DNA of 64,000 bases from Rhodococcus yananensis (lineage in GTDB: Bacteria > Actinomycetota > Actinomycetes > Mycobacteriales > Mycobacteriaceae), in the NCBI RefSeq assembly GCF_020515525.1, contig NZ_JAIYEP010000003.1:1-64000 (forward strand), read 5' to 3'. The notes below the pieces were generated by a model, which was not told the DNA's origin, searched no databases, and was given only the letters and a program-made list of their open reading frames with translations. The position numbers and the translations under genes were made by a program. This document shows positions 17,809 to 30,557 of this stretch, piece by piece (position 1 is the stretch's first letter; each line of letters starts with the position of its first letter).

Positions 17809-18723
17809 ATGGGGAACCGATCGATCCGGCTCGCCGCAGCCGCATCCGTCGCGACAGCCGGCATGTTCGTCGCCGCGGTGCCGGCGTCCGCGGACACGGA
17901 CGTGTGTGCGCTGCGCGAGGTCGGCACCGTCGCCTCGGGATTCGGGACGCTCGAGAATCTGGCGTTCGACGGTCGGGGCGGACTGCTGATCTCCGACGGT
18001 TCGTTGATCGGACCGGGAGCGTTACGGCGCATCGCACCGGACGGAACCTCCGGTGCCGTGGCGGAGGTGACGGGCCCCGGCGGCATCGTCGTCGACGGCG
18101 ACAGCGTGTACCTGGCCACCGGCAACACCACCGCGGCGGGCGTGCTCGACACACCGGACGGCAGCATCGTCCGGATCGACCTCGCCACCGGTGAACAGGA
18201 CACCGTGGCGACGGGCATCGTGATGCCCAACGGGCTCGGGCTCCTACCCGACGGCTCGTTGCTGGCCTCCCGCGACATCGGCGAGGTGGGCTTGACGCAC
18301 ATCCCCGCCGATGGTGGCGAGCCACGGGTGATCCGCACCGACCTCGGATCCGTCAACGGCATCGCCGTGGACGGCGACACCGTGTACACGGTCACCACGT
18401 TCGACCTCGTGAACCGGCTGCACATCCTCGACGCGAACGACCTCACCGGCCCGGTGCACAGCATCGACCTGCCCGGTCTCGGTCCGATCCAGTCGCCGGA
18501 CGATCTGACGGTGGGCCCGGACGGTGCCCTGTACATCGCTCTCAACCTCGCGGGTGCGGTGCTGCGGCTCGATCCGGAAACGGGAACGAGTTGCCGTGTG
18601 GTGGAAGGGATACCGATGATGTCCTCCGTTGCGTTCGGGTCCGGGCCCGGATGGGATCCCGACACCCTCTACACCGTGGGTTTCGACGGCACCGTGCACG
18701 CGGCCCCTCGTGTGCACCGGTGA
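17809..18723 (+). CDS. secreted SMP-30/gluconolactonase-like beta-propeller protein
   Basis: 304 aa with a clear Sec signal peptide ([19 protein letters not shown], then ASADT with cleavage after ASA, about residue 28). The mature part has repeated NHL/SMP-30-like blades such as [28 protein letters not shown] and [15 protein letters not shown], consistent with a six-blade propeller. The ATG at 17809 is favoured over ATG 17797 because GGGGGA precedes it and the signal peptide is then of normal length. The ligand or substrate is unknown. It is not obviously tied to osmC or acyP. Confidence 0.78.
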   Translation: MGNRSIRLAAAASVATAGMFVAAVPASADTDVCALREVGTVASGFGTLENLAFDGRGGLLISDGSLIGPGALRRIAPDGTSGAVAEVTGPGGIVVDGDSVYLATGNTTAAGVLDTPDGSIVRIDLATGEQDTVATGIVMPNGLGLLPDGSLLASRDIGEVGLTHIPADGGEPRVIRTDLGSVNGIAVDGDTVYTVTTFDLVNRLHILDANDLTGPVHSIDLPGLGPIQSPDDLTVGPDGALYIALNLAGAVLRLDPETGTSCRVVEGIPMMSSVAFGSGPGWDPDTLYTVGFDGTVHAAPRVHR

Positions 18724-18775
18724 CCACCGGACGGCCGGGCACCGCGGCAACATCACGAGCAGGAGGACGGACGAC

Positions 18776-19060
18776 GTGACCGACGTGGCATCGCAACGAC
18801 TGACCGCGTGGGTCCACGGCCATGTCCAGGGTGTCGGATTCCGCTGGTTCACGCGCGCCCGCGCCCTCGAACTCGGCCTCGTCGGGCACGCCACCAATCA
18901 TCCCGACGGACGGGTCCTCGTCATCGCGGAGGGGCCCCGCGCCGACCTCGAGCGGCTCCTCGCGTGGCTGCGGTCCGGCGACACCCCCGGGAAGGTGACC
19001 CTCGTCGTCGAGCGCTGGGATCCGCCGCGCGGCGACCTCGTCGGCTTCGTCGAGCGCTGA
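18776..19060 (+). CDS. acyP: acylphosphatase
   Basis: 94-aa small hydrolase of acyl phosphates. The signature [18 protein letters not shown] near residues 12-29 includes the catalytic Arg and the phosphate loop; the second conserved segment with the catalytic Asn is [19 protein letters not shown] at 18776 with AGGAGGA at 18761-18767. It immediately precedes smc, as in mycobacteria. Confidence 0.95.
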   Translation: MTDVASQRLTAWVHGHVQGVGFRWFTRARALELGLVGHATNHPDGRVLVIAEGPRADLERLLAWLRSGDTPGKVTLVVERWDPPRGDLVGFVER

Positions 19061-19067
19061 GCACCGG

Positions 19068-19073
19068 TAAGGT
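19068..19073 (+). promoter_or_regulatory. -10 hexamer TAAGGT for a leaderless smc mRNA
   Basis: TAAGGT lies 8 nt before the smc ATG at 19082, and no Shine-Dalgarno is present. Confidence 0.5.
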
Positions 19074-19081
19074 TCTCCGTC

Positions 19082-22000
19082 ATGCATCTGAAGAGTCTGA
19101 CGCTGAAGGGCTTCAAGTCCTTCGCCTCGTCGACGACTCTGCGATTCGAACCGGGCATCACCTGTGTGGTGGGGCCCAACGGATCCGGCAAGTCCAACGT
19201 CGTCGACGCGCTCACCTGGGTGATGGGGGAGCAGGGCGCGAAGGCGCTGCGCGGAGGGAAGATGCAGGACGTCATCTTCGCCGGCACCGCAGGGCGCTCC
19301 GCATTGGGTCGCGCCGAGGTCACACTCACCATCGACAACACCGACGGCGCACTGCCCATCGAATACTCCGAGGTGTCGATCACCCGACGGATGTTCCGCG
19401 ACGGCGCCGGTGAGTACGAGATCAACGGGTCCTCGTGCCGCCTCATGGACGTGCAGGAACTGCTCTCGGACACCGGCATCGGCCGTGAGATGCACGTGAT
19501 CGTCGGTCAGGGCAGACTCTCGGCGATCCTCGAATCGCGGCCCGAGGACAGGCGGGCGTTCATCGAGGAGGCCGCCGGTGTCCTCAAGCACCGCCGCCGC
19601 AGGGAGAAGGCCGTTCGCAAGCTCGACGCGATGCAGGCCAACCTCGCGCGGTTGACCGACCTGACCGCCGAGTTGCGTCGCCAGCTCAAACCGCTCGGGC
19701 GGCAGGCCGAGGTCGCGCGGCGTGCCCAGACGATCCAGGCGGACCTGCGCGACGCCCGGCTGCGTCTCGCCGCCGATGATCTGGTCACCCGCCGTGCCGA
19801 ATTGCAGGGGCAGGACGAGCAGGAACGCGTCGTTCGTGAACGCCTCGATCACGTCAACGCCGCGCTCGACGACGCGTCGGCCGAGCAGACCCGCCACGAA
19901 CAACTGCTCGCGCACCTGACGCCGGGTGCGGAGGCGGCGTCGCAGACCTGGTTCCGCCTGTCGGCGCTCGCCGAGCGTGTGTCCGCCACGGTGCGGATCG
20001 CGCAGGAACGCGCCCGGCATCTCGACACCGAACCGGAGGCGCGCCCCGGGCAGGACCCCGACGAGATGGAGGCCCGCGCCGAGCGGATCGCCGCGGAGGA
20101 AGCGGAACTGATCGAGGCCGTCGAGATCGCGCACGGCACCCTCGAAGCCGCGAAGGATCAGTTGGCTGCGCAGGAGGAACTGGCGGCTGCCGCCGAACGT
20201 GCCCACCTGGCGGCCGTGCGGGCTGTCGCCGACCGTCGCGAGGGCCTCGCCCGCCTGACCGGACAGGTCGACACCGTCCGTACCCGCGCCGAATCCGTGG
20301 ACGCGGAGATCGGCCGCCTCACCGTCGCCATCGAGGAAGCGCGACTGCGCGGTATCGCCGCGCAAGCCGAGTTCGAGACCGCCCAGGCCCGCATCGACGA
20401 CCTCGACGCCGGGGAGATCGACGCCGACGCCCAGCACGAACGTGCCGTCGCCGCGCTGCGCCTCGCAGACGAACGCGTCACCGAACTCCAGGACGCCGAA
20501 CGCGCCGCGGGCAAGGAGGTCGCATCGCTGGGTGCGCGCATCGAGGCGTTGTCGATGGGACTCGAACGCAAGGATGGTGCCGCGTGGCTGCTCGGCCGCG
20601 GCAGCGACGGGGGAATCCACGGTGCCCTCGCGGACCGGGTGCGGCTCGAACCCGGATACGAGGCGGCGGTCGCGGCGGCGCTGGGGCCGGCGGCCGACGC
20701 CCTGGCCGTCGAATCGGTACGGGTCGCCACCGATCTCGCCGGTGCGCTCGCGGACGCCGACCAGGGGCGTGTCGCGTTCGTCGCCGCGAACAGCGCCGGC
20801 CCCGACGACACCGGTGACCTTCCCGCCGGAGCCCGTTGGGCGCACGAGGTGGTGGAGTGTCCCGACGATCTGCGCGGTGGCCTGCGGGCACTGCTCGCCC
20901 GCACCGTCGTCGTCGAGGATCTGGCCACCGGTGTCCGGGTGTGCGCCGAGCGCCCCGACCTGCGTGCCGTCACCCGAGCCGGAGACCTGGCCGGATCGGG
21001 CTGGGTGTACGGGGGCTCGGATCGGGCACCGAGCACCCTCGAGATCCAGGCGGCGATCGAGACGTCCCGTGACGGACTGGACCGGGCTGTGCGTCGTTCC
21101 GAGGAACTGTCCGCGGCATTGACGGGCGCACTGGCGGAACAGAAGGACCGCGCCGAACACGTAGAACAGACGCTGGCGGCGTTGAACGAATCCGATGCGG
21201 CGATGTCGGCGGTGTACGAGCAACTCGGGCGTCTCGGTCAGGCGGCCCGCAACGCACTCGCCGAATCGGAGCGGTTGCTCGCACAACGTGCCGAGGCGGA
21301 AGCCGAACGGGACACCGCGCGGGAGAAACTCCTCGAACTCGAGGAACGGCTGCGGCTGGCGGAAGCGGAACAGGACGGCGCCGTCGGTGGGGCCGCAACC
21401 GACTCGACCGCCGCGGACCGGGAGATGGCGGCTGCCGCACTCGGCGAAGTCCGCGCCGTCGAGGTCGAGGCACGGCTCGCGGCCCGCACGGCCGAGGAAC
21501 GCGCCGAGTCGCTGCGCGGCAAGGCCGACTCGTTGCGCCGCGCCGCGCAGGCCGAACGCGAGGCGCGGGCACGGGCCGAGCGGGCGCGGGCGGCGAGACG
21601 ACAGGCCGCGGCGGTCGCGGTGGCGGTCGCGGACGCCGGATCCCGGGTCGCGGCGCACCTCGAGGAGGTCGTGGCCGCGGCACTCGCGCAACGCGAAGAG
21701 CTGACACGTCGCCGGGCCGAGGCCACCGAGCACCTCGACCGGGTGAAGGAACAGGTCCGCGAGTTGGGCGCACAACGCGACCGGCTCACCGACGCCGTGC
21801 ACCGCGACGAGGTCGCCCGGGCGCAGGCCGCGCTGCGTATCGAACAGCTCGAGGAGTCCATCGGCGAGCAGTTCGGGATCGGACTCGACGACCTCGTCGC
21901 CGAGTACGGACCGGACGTGTTGCTGCCGCCGTCCGCACTCGAAGTCGCCGAGTACGAGCAGGCGAAGGAACGCGGTGAGCAGGTCGTCGCGCCCCAACCG

Positions 22001-22708
22001 ATGCCGTACGACCGCGCCACCCAGGAGCGGCGCGCGAAACGGGCGCAGAAGGATCTCACGACGCTCGGCAAGGTCAACCCGCTGGCGCTCGAGGAGTTCG
22101 CGGCGCTCGAGGAACGCTACAACTTCCTGTCCACGCAGCTCGAGGACGTCAAGGGTGCGCGCAAGGACCTGCTGGCCGTTGTCGAGGAGGTCGACGCGCG
22201 AATCCTCCAGGTGTTCACCGAGGCGTACGCGGACGTCGAGCGCGAGTTCGAGCAGGTCTTCGCGAAACTGTTCCCCGGCGGTGAGGGCCGACTCGTCCTG
22301 ACCGATCCGGGCGACATGCTCACCACCGGGATCGAGGTGGAGGCCCGGCCACCGGGCAAGAAGGTCAAACGGCTGTCGTTGCTGTCGGGGGGAGAGAAGT
22401 CGCTCACGGCGGTGGCGATGCTCGTCGCGATCTTCCGGGCCCGACCGTCCCCGTTCTACGTCATGGACGAGGTGGAGGCCGCGCTCGACGACACCAATCT
22501 GCGGCGTCTGATCGGGTTGTTCGAGCAACTCCGGGAGAAGTCCCAGCTGATCGTGATCACCCACCAGAAGCCGACGATGGAGGTCGCCGACGCGTTGTAC
22601 GGGGTGAGCATGCGCGGTGACGGCATCACCCGGGTGATCTCGCAGAGATTGAGGGGACAGAACATCGCGACAACCGTGCCCGAGCCGGAAGAAGAGCTGC
22701 AGGCCTGA
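19082..22708 (+). CDS. smc: chromosome segregation protein SMC
   Basis: 1208-aa SMC ATPase that, with ScpA/ScpB (not in this window), condenses and segregates the chromosome. Walker [10 protein letters not shown] is at residues 31-39. The first coiled coil runs about 165-490, and the hinge about 500-660 ([20 protein letters not shown] onward). The second coiled coil runs about 670-1010, rich in Ala/Glu/Arg. The C-terminal ABC signature is [16 protein letters not shown], with Walker [14 protein letters not shown] and the switch His in ITHQKPTME. The start ATG gives [15 protein letters not shown], the family N-terminus. Confidence 0.98.
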   Translation: MHLKSLTLKGFKSFASSTTLRFEPGITCVVGPNGSGKSNVVDALTWVMGEQGAKALRGGKMQDVIFAGTAGRSALGRAEVTLTIDNTDGALPIEYSEVSITRRMFRDGAGEYEINGSSCRLMDVQELLSDTGIGREMHVIVGQGRLSAILESRPEDRRAFIEEAAGVLKHRRRREKAVRKLDAMQANLARLTDLTAELRRQLKPLGRQAEVARRAQTIQADLRDARLRLAADDLVTRRAELQGQDEQERVVRERLDHVNAALDDASAEQTRHEQLLAHLTPGAEAASQTWFRLSALAERVSATVRIAQERARHLDTEPEARPGQDPDEMEARAERIAAEEAELIEAVEIAHGTLEAAKDQLAAQEELAAAAERAHLAAVRAVADRREGLARLTGQVDTVRTRAESVDAEIGRLTVAIEEARLRGIAAQAEFETAQARIDDLDAGEIDADAQHERAVAALRLADERVTELQDAERAAGKEVASLGARIEALSMGLERKDGAAWLLGRGSDGGIHGALADRVRLEPGYEAAVAAALGPAADALAVESVRVATDLAGALADADQGRVAFVAANSAGPDDTGDLPAGARWAHEVVECPDDLRGGLRALLARTVVVEDLATGVRVCAERPDLRAVTRAGDLAGSGWVYGGSDRAPSTLEIQAAIETSRDGLDRAVRRSEELSAALTGALAEQKDRAEHVEQTLAALNESDAAMSAVYEQLGRLGQAARNALAESERLLAQRAEAEAERDTAREKLLELEERLRLAEAEQDGAVGGAATDSTAADREMAAAALGEVRAVEVEARLAARTAEERAESLRGKADSLRRAAQAEREARARAERARAARRQAAAVAVAVADAGSRVAAHLEEVVAAALAQREELTRRRAEATEHLDRVKEQVRELGAQRDRLTDAVHRDEVARAQAALRIEQLEESIGEQFGIGLDDLVAEYGPDVLLPPSALEVAEYEQAKERGEQVVAPQPMPYDRATQERRAKRAQKDLTTLGKVNPLALEEFAALEERYNFLSTQLEDVKGARKDLLAVVEEVDARILQVFTEAYADVEREFEQVFAKLFPGGEGRLVLTDPGDMLTTGIEVEARPPGKKVKRLSLLSGGEKSLTAVAMLVAIFRARPSPFYVMDEVEAALDDTNLRRLIGLFEQLREKSQLIVITHQKPTMEVADALYGVSMRGDGITRVISQRLRGQNIATTVPEPEEELQA

Positions 22709-22714
22709 CAGTAT
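22709..22714 (+). promoter_or_regulatory. -10-like CAGTAT before ftsY
   Basis: TGA-CAGTAT (extended -10 form) overlaps the smc stop codon and ends 6 nt before the ftsY GTG. Leaderless initiation is possible. Confidence 0.3.
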
Positions 22715-22720
22715 GGGTGC

Positions 22721-24343
22721 GTGAGTACCGGAGCCTGGATCATCATCGCGGCCGCTCTTGCGGTCGTCCTCGTCGCCCTCGTCGTGGGCCTGACGTTGTA
22801 CCGGCGTCGTCAGGTGTCGTTGACGAAGCCCGAGACCGCCCGACTGGAGTCGCCGGAGACCAAGGACCGATCGGGCGGGTACACGGCCCAGAGCGGTTTC
22901 AGTTTCAGTCAGGGGACGGCGACAGCGCCGCCGAAACCCGAGCCGGCACCGAAACCCGCTCCGAAATCGGCACCCCCGACACCCCCGGCACCGCGCACGA
23001 TTCCGCTTCCCGAGGAGATCACGGAAGCGCCCGCCCCCGAGCGTGCGCCGACCCGCCCGGCTCCGGCCGGACCGGAGACGACGACTCCCGAGCCGGTCGA
23101 GCGTGAGGCGACCGAGACCGTCGAGCAGCCCGAGCCGGCCACCGCACCCGCGCCCGAAGAACCGGCTGTCGCCGAGCCTGCCGAACCCGAGCCCGCCGAA
23201 CCTGAGATCGCGCCCGAACCGGAGCGTGCCGAACCCGAGCCCGCCGAACCTGAGATCGCGCCCGAACCGGAGCGTGCCGAACCCGAGCCCGCCGAACCCG
23301 AGATCGCGCCCGAACCGGAGCGTGCCGAACCGGAACCCGTGGAACCGGAACTCGCGGAACCGGTCGAACAGGTCCCGCCCGCGGAGCCGGAGGCTCCGGT
23401 GCCCGCGCCGATCGAGGAGATCGAGCCGACCGCCGGACGCCTGACCCGGCTGCGCGGGCGCCTCGCCCGCTCGCAGAACGCCGTCGGGAAGAGCCTGCTC
23501 GGCCTCCTCGGCGGCGGCGACCTCGACGAGGACTCCTGGGAGGAGATCGAGGACACGCTCCTCGTCGCCGATCTCGGTGCCGCGACCACCACGAAGATCG
23601 TCGACCGCCTGCGCGAGGAGATGGTGGCGCACAACGTGCGCAGCGAAGCCGATGCCCGTGCCGTACTGCGCAGTGTCCTCGTCGACGAGTTGCGTCCCGA
23701 CCTCGACCGGTCGATCCGTGCTCTCCCGCACGACGACCACCCGTCCGTCCTGTTGGTCGTCGGAGTCAACGGCACCGGCAAGACCACCACGACCGGGAAG
23801 CTCGCACGCGTGCTCGTCGCCGACGGTCGCCGGGTTCTGCTCGGTGCCGCCGACACCTTCCGCGCGGCTGCGGCCGACCAGTTGCAGACGTGGGCCGAAC
23901 GGGTCGGTGCGGAGGTCGTGCGCGGCAAGGAAGCCGCCGATCCGGCCGCCGTCGCGTTCGATGCCGTCGCCAAGGGCATCGACGGTGGCGTCGACGCCGT
24001 GCTGGTGGACACCGCGGGCCGGCTGCACACCAAGACCGGACTGATGGATGAACTGGGCAAGGTCAAACGCGTGGTCGAGAAGAAGGCCGCCGTCGACGAG
24101 GTCCTCCTCGTGCTCGACGCGACCATCGGGCAGAACGGCCTGATGCAGGCCCGGGTGTTCGCCGAGGTCGTCGACATCACCGGTGTGGTGCTCACCAAGC
24201 TCGACGGCACGGCGAAGGGCGGAATCGTCTTCCAGGTCCAGCACGAACTGGGAGTGCCGGTCAAGCTCGTCGGGCTCGGCGAGGGCGCCGACGACCTGGC
24301 CCCGTTCGAACCGGGCGCCTTCGTGGACGCGTTGCTGGGGTAG
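22721..24343 (+). CDS. ftsY: signal recognition particle receptor FtsY
   Basis: 540-aa SRP receptor GTPase. An N-terminal membrane segment (AWIIIAAALAVVLVALVVGL, residues 5-24) is followed by a Pro/Glu/Ala-rich acidic linker (about 60-235) containing three exact copies of a 16-residue repeat, then the N domain (about 245-330) and G domain. GTPase motifs: GVNGTGKTTTT at 348-358, DTFRAAAADQL, DTAGRL and TKLDGTAKGG. It receives Ffh-bound nascent chains at the membrane; ffh is 4.6 kb downstream. GTG at 22721, 12 nt after smc. The acidic A-domain is longer than in many relatives. Confidence 0.97.
   Translation: MSTGAWIIIAAALAVVLVALVVGLTLYRRRQVSLTKPETARLESPETKDRSGGYTAQSGFSFSQGTATAPPKPEPAPKPAPKSAPPTPPAPRTIPLPEEITEAPAPERAPTRPAPAGPETTTPEPVEREATETVEQPEPATAPAPEEPAVAEPAEPEPAEPEIAPEPERAEPEPAEPEIAPEPERAEPEPAEPEIAPEPERAEPEPVEPELAEPVEQVPPAEPEAPVPAPIEEIEPTAGRLTRLRGRLARSQNAVGKSLLGLLGGGDLDEDSWEEIEDTLLVADLGAATTTKIVDRLREEMVAHNVRSEADARAVLRSVLVDELRPDLDRSIRALPHDDHPSVLLVVGVNGTGKTTTTGKLARVLVADGRRVLLGAADTFRAAAADQLQTWAERVGAEVVRGKEAADPAAVAFDAVAKGIDGGVDAVLVDTAGRLHTKTGLMDELGKVKRVVEKKAAVDEVLLVLDATIGQNGLMQARVFAEVVDITGVVLTKLDGTAKGGIVFQVQHELGVPVKLVGLGEGADDLAPFEPGAFVDALLG
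23183..23326 (+). repeat. three tandem 48-bp repeats inside ftsY
   Basis: Copies begin at 23183, 23231 and 23279. Each encodes EPEPAEPEIAPEPERA; the first two DNA copies match and the third differs at CCT to CCC. In-frame expansion of the acidic linker is likely by slippage or recombination. Confidence 0.9.
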
Positions 24344-24380
24344 CGCCCCGGGTTCACCCCGGGCCGCCCACCCTCGACCC

Positions 24381-24416
24381 GACGATCCCCCGTCTCCCAC
24401 GAGCCGGGGGATCGTC
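24381..24416 (+). terminator. ftsY terminator hairpin
   Basis: GACGATCCCCCG (24381-24392) pairs perfectly with CGGGGGATCGTC (24405-24416), 12 bp with a 12-nt loop, about 40 nt past the ftsY stop and before the amtB regulatory region. Confidence 0.75.
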
Positions 24417-24418
24417 GC

Positions 24419-24497
24419 GAAACGGACGAAACACGACCGAAACACCGGCCCGCATTCCGTTCACCTCGAGGAAACAGCGCGGCGCTTCCGCCGAAAC
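24419..24497 (+). promoter_or_regulatory. GlnR-type binding site array upstream of amtB
   Basis: Five-base boxes on an 11-bp helical phase: TTCAC (24460-24464), n6, GAAAC (24471-24475), n6, GCGCT (24482-24486, degenerate), n6, GAAAC (24493-24497). This is the gTnAC-n6-GaAAC-n6-GtnAC-n6-GAAAC layout described for actinobacterial GlnR. Further GAAAC words occur at 24419, 24428 and 24439, the last two also 11 bp apart. GlnR activates amtB-glnB-glnD under nitrogen limitation in related genera. Confidence 0.6.
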
Positions 24498-24559
24498 ATC
24501 TCCGCAGCAAGCTTTCTCCAGCAACGCGCTGACCGGCGCGGTCTACAGGGAGGTTGCAA

Positions 24560-25867
24560 GTGGAGGAAGTGGTGAACACCGGCGACGCGGCATGGATGCT
24601 CATGGCCGCATCGCTCGTGCTGTTGATGACCCCGGGCCTGGCGTTCTTCTACGGCGGAATGTCGCGAGCCAAATCCGTCCTGAACATGATGATGATGTCG
24701 TTCGGTGCGATGGCCCTCATCGCGGTGATCTACGTCCTGTGGGGCTGGTCGATGTCCTACGGCACCGAGAGTGTCGGCGGGATCTTCGCGAACCCGTTCG
24801 AGATGTTCGGACTCCAGGGCGCCATCTACGACGACGAAGGCGGCTTCCTTCCGGGTGTGGGTAACTACCCGCAGATCATCGACATCGGATTCCAGGTCAC
24901 GTTCGCGATCATCACCACGGCACTGATCACCGGTGCACTCGCCGAGCGCGTCAAGTTCGGTACCTGGATGGTGTTCGCCGGTGTCTGGGTCACCCTCGCG
25001 TACTTCCCGCTCGCCCACATGGTGTGGGGCGGCGGTCTCCTCTCCGGTTCGGAGGACAGCATCGCTGCGGCGATGTTCGGCACCGTCGACGACGGTGAAG
25101 GCGGCCTGACCGCGGCAGTCCACCCGATCGACTTCGCCGGTGGCACCGTCGTGCACATCAACGCGGGTATCGCGGCGCTCGTCCTCGCGCTGATCATCGG
25201 CAAGCGCACCGGATTCGGCAAGACCGCCTTCCGTCCCCACAACCTGCCGTTCGTGATGCTCGGTGCCGCGCTGCTGTGGTTCGGCTGGTTCGGATTCAAC
25301 GCCGGTTCGGCGTTCGCCGCCGACGGTGTCGCCGGCATGGCCTGGGTCAACACCACCACCGCCACCGCCGCCGCGATCCTCGGCTGGCTCGCCACCGAAC
25401 GATTCCGCGACGGCAAGGCCACCAGCCTCGGTGCCGCCTCCGGTGCGGTCGCGGGTCTGGTCGCGATCACTCCCGCCGCCGGCGCGCTCAGCCCCGTGGG
25501 GTCGATCGGGCTCGGTGTCGTCGCCGGTGTTCTGTCCGCCCTCGCCGTCGGCCTGAAGTACAAGTTCGGCTACGACGACTCCCTCGACGTCGTCGGCGTC
25601 CACCTCGTGTCCGGTCTGTGGGGCACCGTCGCCATCGGCTTCCTCGCCACCGATACCGGTCTGTTCTACGGCGGTGACTACAAGCAGCTCGTCATCCAGA
25701 TCGTGATCGCGGTCGTGGCGCTCGTGTTCACCGCCGTCGTCACCGCGGTGATCGCCTTCGCCCTCAAGCCGATGGGTTGGCGTGTCTCGCCCGAATCGGA
25801 AGCACGTGGTATCGACGAGACCGAGCACGCGGAATCCGCGTACGACTTCGTCTCCGCGCTCAAGTAA
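24560..25867 (+). CDS. amtB: ammonium transporter Amt
   Basis: 435-aa integral membrane ammonium channel/transporter, 11 predicted transmembrane helices, trimeric in the family. GLAFFYGGMSRAKSVLNMMM is the N-terminal Amt signature. The pore Asp and first twin His lie in DFAGGTVVHINAG, the second His in GVHLVSGLWGTVAIGF. GTG at 24560 has GGGAGG at 24548-24553 with ideal spacing; the TTG six bases earlier is too close to it. The GlnR-like array upstream and glnB-glnD downstream place it in the nitrogen operon, where the PII protein normally plugs the transporter. Confidence 0.97.
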   Translation: MEEVVNTGDAAWMLMAASLVLLMTPGLAFFYGGMSRAKSVLNMMMMSFGAMALIAVIYVLWGWSMSYGTESVGGIFANPFEMFGLQGAIYDDEGGFLPGVGNYPQIIDIGFQVTFAIITTALITGALAERVKFGTWMVFAGVWVTLAYFPLAHMVWGGGLLSGSEDSIAAAMFGTVDDGEGGLTAAVHPIDFAGGTVVHINAGIAALVLALIIGKRTGFGKTAFRPHNLPFVMLGAALLWFGWFGFNAGSAFAADGVAGMAWVNTTTATAAAILGWLATERFRDGKATSLGAASGAVAGLVAITPAAGALSPVGSIGLGVVAGVLSALAVGLKYKFGYDDSLDVVGVHLVSGLWGTVAIGFLATDTGLFYGGDYKQLVIQIVIAVVALVFTAVVTAVIAFALKPMGWRVSPESEARGIDETEHAESAYDFVSALK

Positions 25868-25883
25868 CGACACATCGCCCGCA

Positions 25884-25918
25884 CGCGGTGTTCGTGTCCC
25901 GGCGACACGAACACCGCG
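25884..25918 (+). terminator. hairpin between amtB and glnB
   Basis: Perfect 15-bp inverted repeat (25884-25898 and 25904-25918) with a 5-nt loop, 16 nt after the amtB stop and 100 nt before glnB. It would act as a partial terminator or 3'-end stabiliser that sets the amtB:glnB ratio. Confidence 0.75.
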
Positions 25919-25940
25919 GGTGGACGAAGATGGCAGGTGA

Positions 25941-28845
<2,905 letters not shown>

Positions 28846-28857
28846 GCGGGCCCTCAC

Positions 28858-28885
28858 CCCGGGTGGGGTCGAGCCGCCACCCGGG
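28858..28885 (+). terminator. hairpin after glnD
   Basis: CCCGGGTGG (28858-28866) pairs with CCACCCGGG (28877-28885), 9 bp with a 10-nt loop, 12 nt past the glnD stop. It probably separates the nitrogen operon from ffh. Confidence 0.55.
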
Positions 28886-28956
28886 ACACCGCTGCGAGCC
28901 GTTACCCTGGAACGCAGCATTGTCCGTACCTTCGATCCACACCAGGAGCGCATTCG

Positions 28957-30528
28957 GTGTTCGAATCCCTTTCCGACAGGTTGACAGGGGTCCTGAAGGA
29001 CCTGCGCGGCAAGGGGCGCCTGTCCGACGCCGACATCGACGCGACGTGCCGCGAGATCCGCCTCGCCCTGCTCGAGGCCGACGTCGCACTGCCGGTCGTG
29101 CGCGCGTTCATCAAGAAGATCAAGGAACGGGCGAAGGGCACCGAGGTCCACGGGGCACTCAACCCCGCCCAGCAGGTCGTCAAGATCGTCAACGAGGAAC
29201 TCGTCGGGATCCTCGGCGGCGAGACCCGTCGCCTGAACCTGGCGAAGACCCCGCCGACGGTCATCATGCTCGCCGGTCTGCAGGGTGCCGGTAAGACCAC
29301 GCTCGCCGGCAAGCTCGCGAAGTGGCTGTCCGGACAGGGGCACACCCCCATGCTCGTGGCTTGCGACCTGCAGCGTCCCGGCGCGGTCACCCAACTCCAG
29401 GTGGTCGGTGAGCGCGCGGGAGTGCCCGTGTTCGCGCCGCACCCGGGCACCTCCGTCGGGGGCGGCGACAACGAACTGGGCGTATCCGCCGCCGACCCCA
29501 TCGCTGTCGCGCAGAACGGCATCGAGGAAGCAAAGCGCAAGCAGCACGACGTGGTCATCGTCGACACCGCCGGTCGTCTCGGCATCGACGAGGAACTCAT
29601 GGCGCAGGCCGCCGGTATCCGTGATGCCGTGCAGCCCGACGAGGTCCTGTTCGTCCTCGACGCGATGATCGGTCAGGACGCGGTGAGCACTGCCGAAGCG
29701 TTCCGCGAGGGCGTCGGGTTCACCGGTGTCGTGCTCACCAAACTCGACGGCGACGCCCGCGGCGGTGCCGCGCTGAGCGTGCGCGAACTCACCGGCCGAC
29801 CGATCCTCTTCGCGTCCACCGGCGAGAAACTCGAGGACTTCGACGTCTTCCATCCCGAACGGATGGCCAGCCGGATCCTCGGCATGGGCGACGTCCTGAC
29901 CCTGATCGAGCAGGCCGAGCAGGTCTTCGACGCGGAGCAGGCCGAGGCCACCGCCGCGAAGATCGGCTCCGGAGAGCTGACCCTCGAGGACTTCCTCGAA
30001 CAGATGATGGCCGTCCGGAAGATGGGGCCGATCGCCAATCTGCTGGGAATGCTGCCGGGCGCGGGCCAGATGAAGGACGCGCTCGCGAACGTCGACGAGA
30101 AGCAACTCGACCGGATCCAGGCGATCATCCGCGGCATGACCCCGGAGGAACGCGCCAACCCGAAGATCATCAACGGCTCGCGGCGCCTGCGCATCGCCAA
30201 CGGCTCGGGTGTGAAGGTCTCCGACGTCAACCAGCTCGTCGACCGCTTCTTCGAGGCCCGCAAGATGATGGCCGCGATGGCGGGCCGTATGGGCATGCCC
30301 GGACCGAAACGGAACCAGCGGTCGAAGAAGGGCAAGAAGGGGAAGAAGGGGGGTCGCGGACCGACTCCGCCGAAGGTGCGGGGTGGTCTGCCCGGTGGTC
30401 TGCCCGCCGGGTTCCCCGGCATGGGAGCGGGCATGCCCGACCTGTCGAACATGCCCAAGGGCCTCGACGAGCTTCCCCCCGGACTCGAAGGCCTCGACCT
30501 GTCGAAGCTGAAGTTCCCCAAGAACTGA
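28957..30528 (+). CDS. ffh: signal recognition particle protein Ffh
   Basis: 523-aa SRP54 GTPase. The N domain is 1-90, the G domain has LQGAGKTT (108-115), DTAGRLGIDEEL and TKLDGDARGG, and the Met-rich M domain (about 325-445) includes the SRP-RNA helix-turn-helix INGSRRLRIANGSG and binds signal sequences. The C-terminal tail is unusual: a Lys/Gly-rich stretch (KKGKKGKKGGRG) then a Gly/Pro/Met-rich segment (GGLPGGLPAGFPGMGAGMP). GTG at 28957 with AGGAG at 28944. It partners FtsY encoded upstream; the 4.5S RNA gene is not in this window. Confidence 0.97.
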   Translation: MFESLSDRLTGVLKDLRGKGRLSDADIDATCREIRLALLEADVALPVVRAFIKKIKERAKGTEVHGALNPAQQVVKIVNEELVGILGGETRRLNLAKTPPTVIMLAGLQGAGKTTLAGKLAKWLSGQGHTPMLVACDLQRPGAVTQLQVVGERAGVPVFAPHPGTSVGGGDNELGVSAADPIAVAQNGIEEAKRKQHDVVIVDTAGRLGIDEELMAQAAGIRDAVQPDEVLFVLDAMIGQDAVSTAEAFREGVGFTGVVLTKLDGDARGGAALSVRELTGRPILFASTGEKLEDFDVFHPERMASRILGMGDVLTLIEQAEQVFDAEQAEATAAKIGSGELTLEDFLEQMMAVRKMGPIANLLGMLPGAGQMKDALANVDEKQLDRIQAIIRGMTPEERANPKIINGSRRLRIANGSGVKVSDVNQLVDRFFEARKMMAAMAGRMGMPGPKRNQRSKKGKKGKKGGRGPTPPKVRGGLPGGLPAGFPGMGAGMPDLSNMPKGLDELPPGLEGLDLSKLKFPKN

Positions 30529-30557
30529 GGCGAACGGACGGAACCAGGAGGACGACC

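Noticed and set aside
23183-23326. Regular repeats as a possible CRISPR array
   Set aside because: The repeats are contiguous, with no spacers, and lie in frame inside ftsY.
18542-24445. Very long antisense open frame (about 1,967 codons) opposite smc and ftsY
   Set aside because: A typical artefact of high GC content and third-position bias. The translated sequence is Arg/Gly/Leu-rich without domains, while the plus strand carries clear SMC and FtsY motifs.
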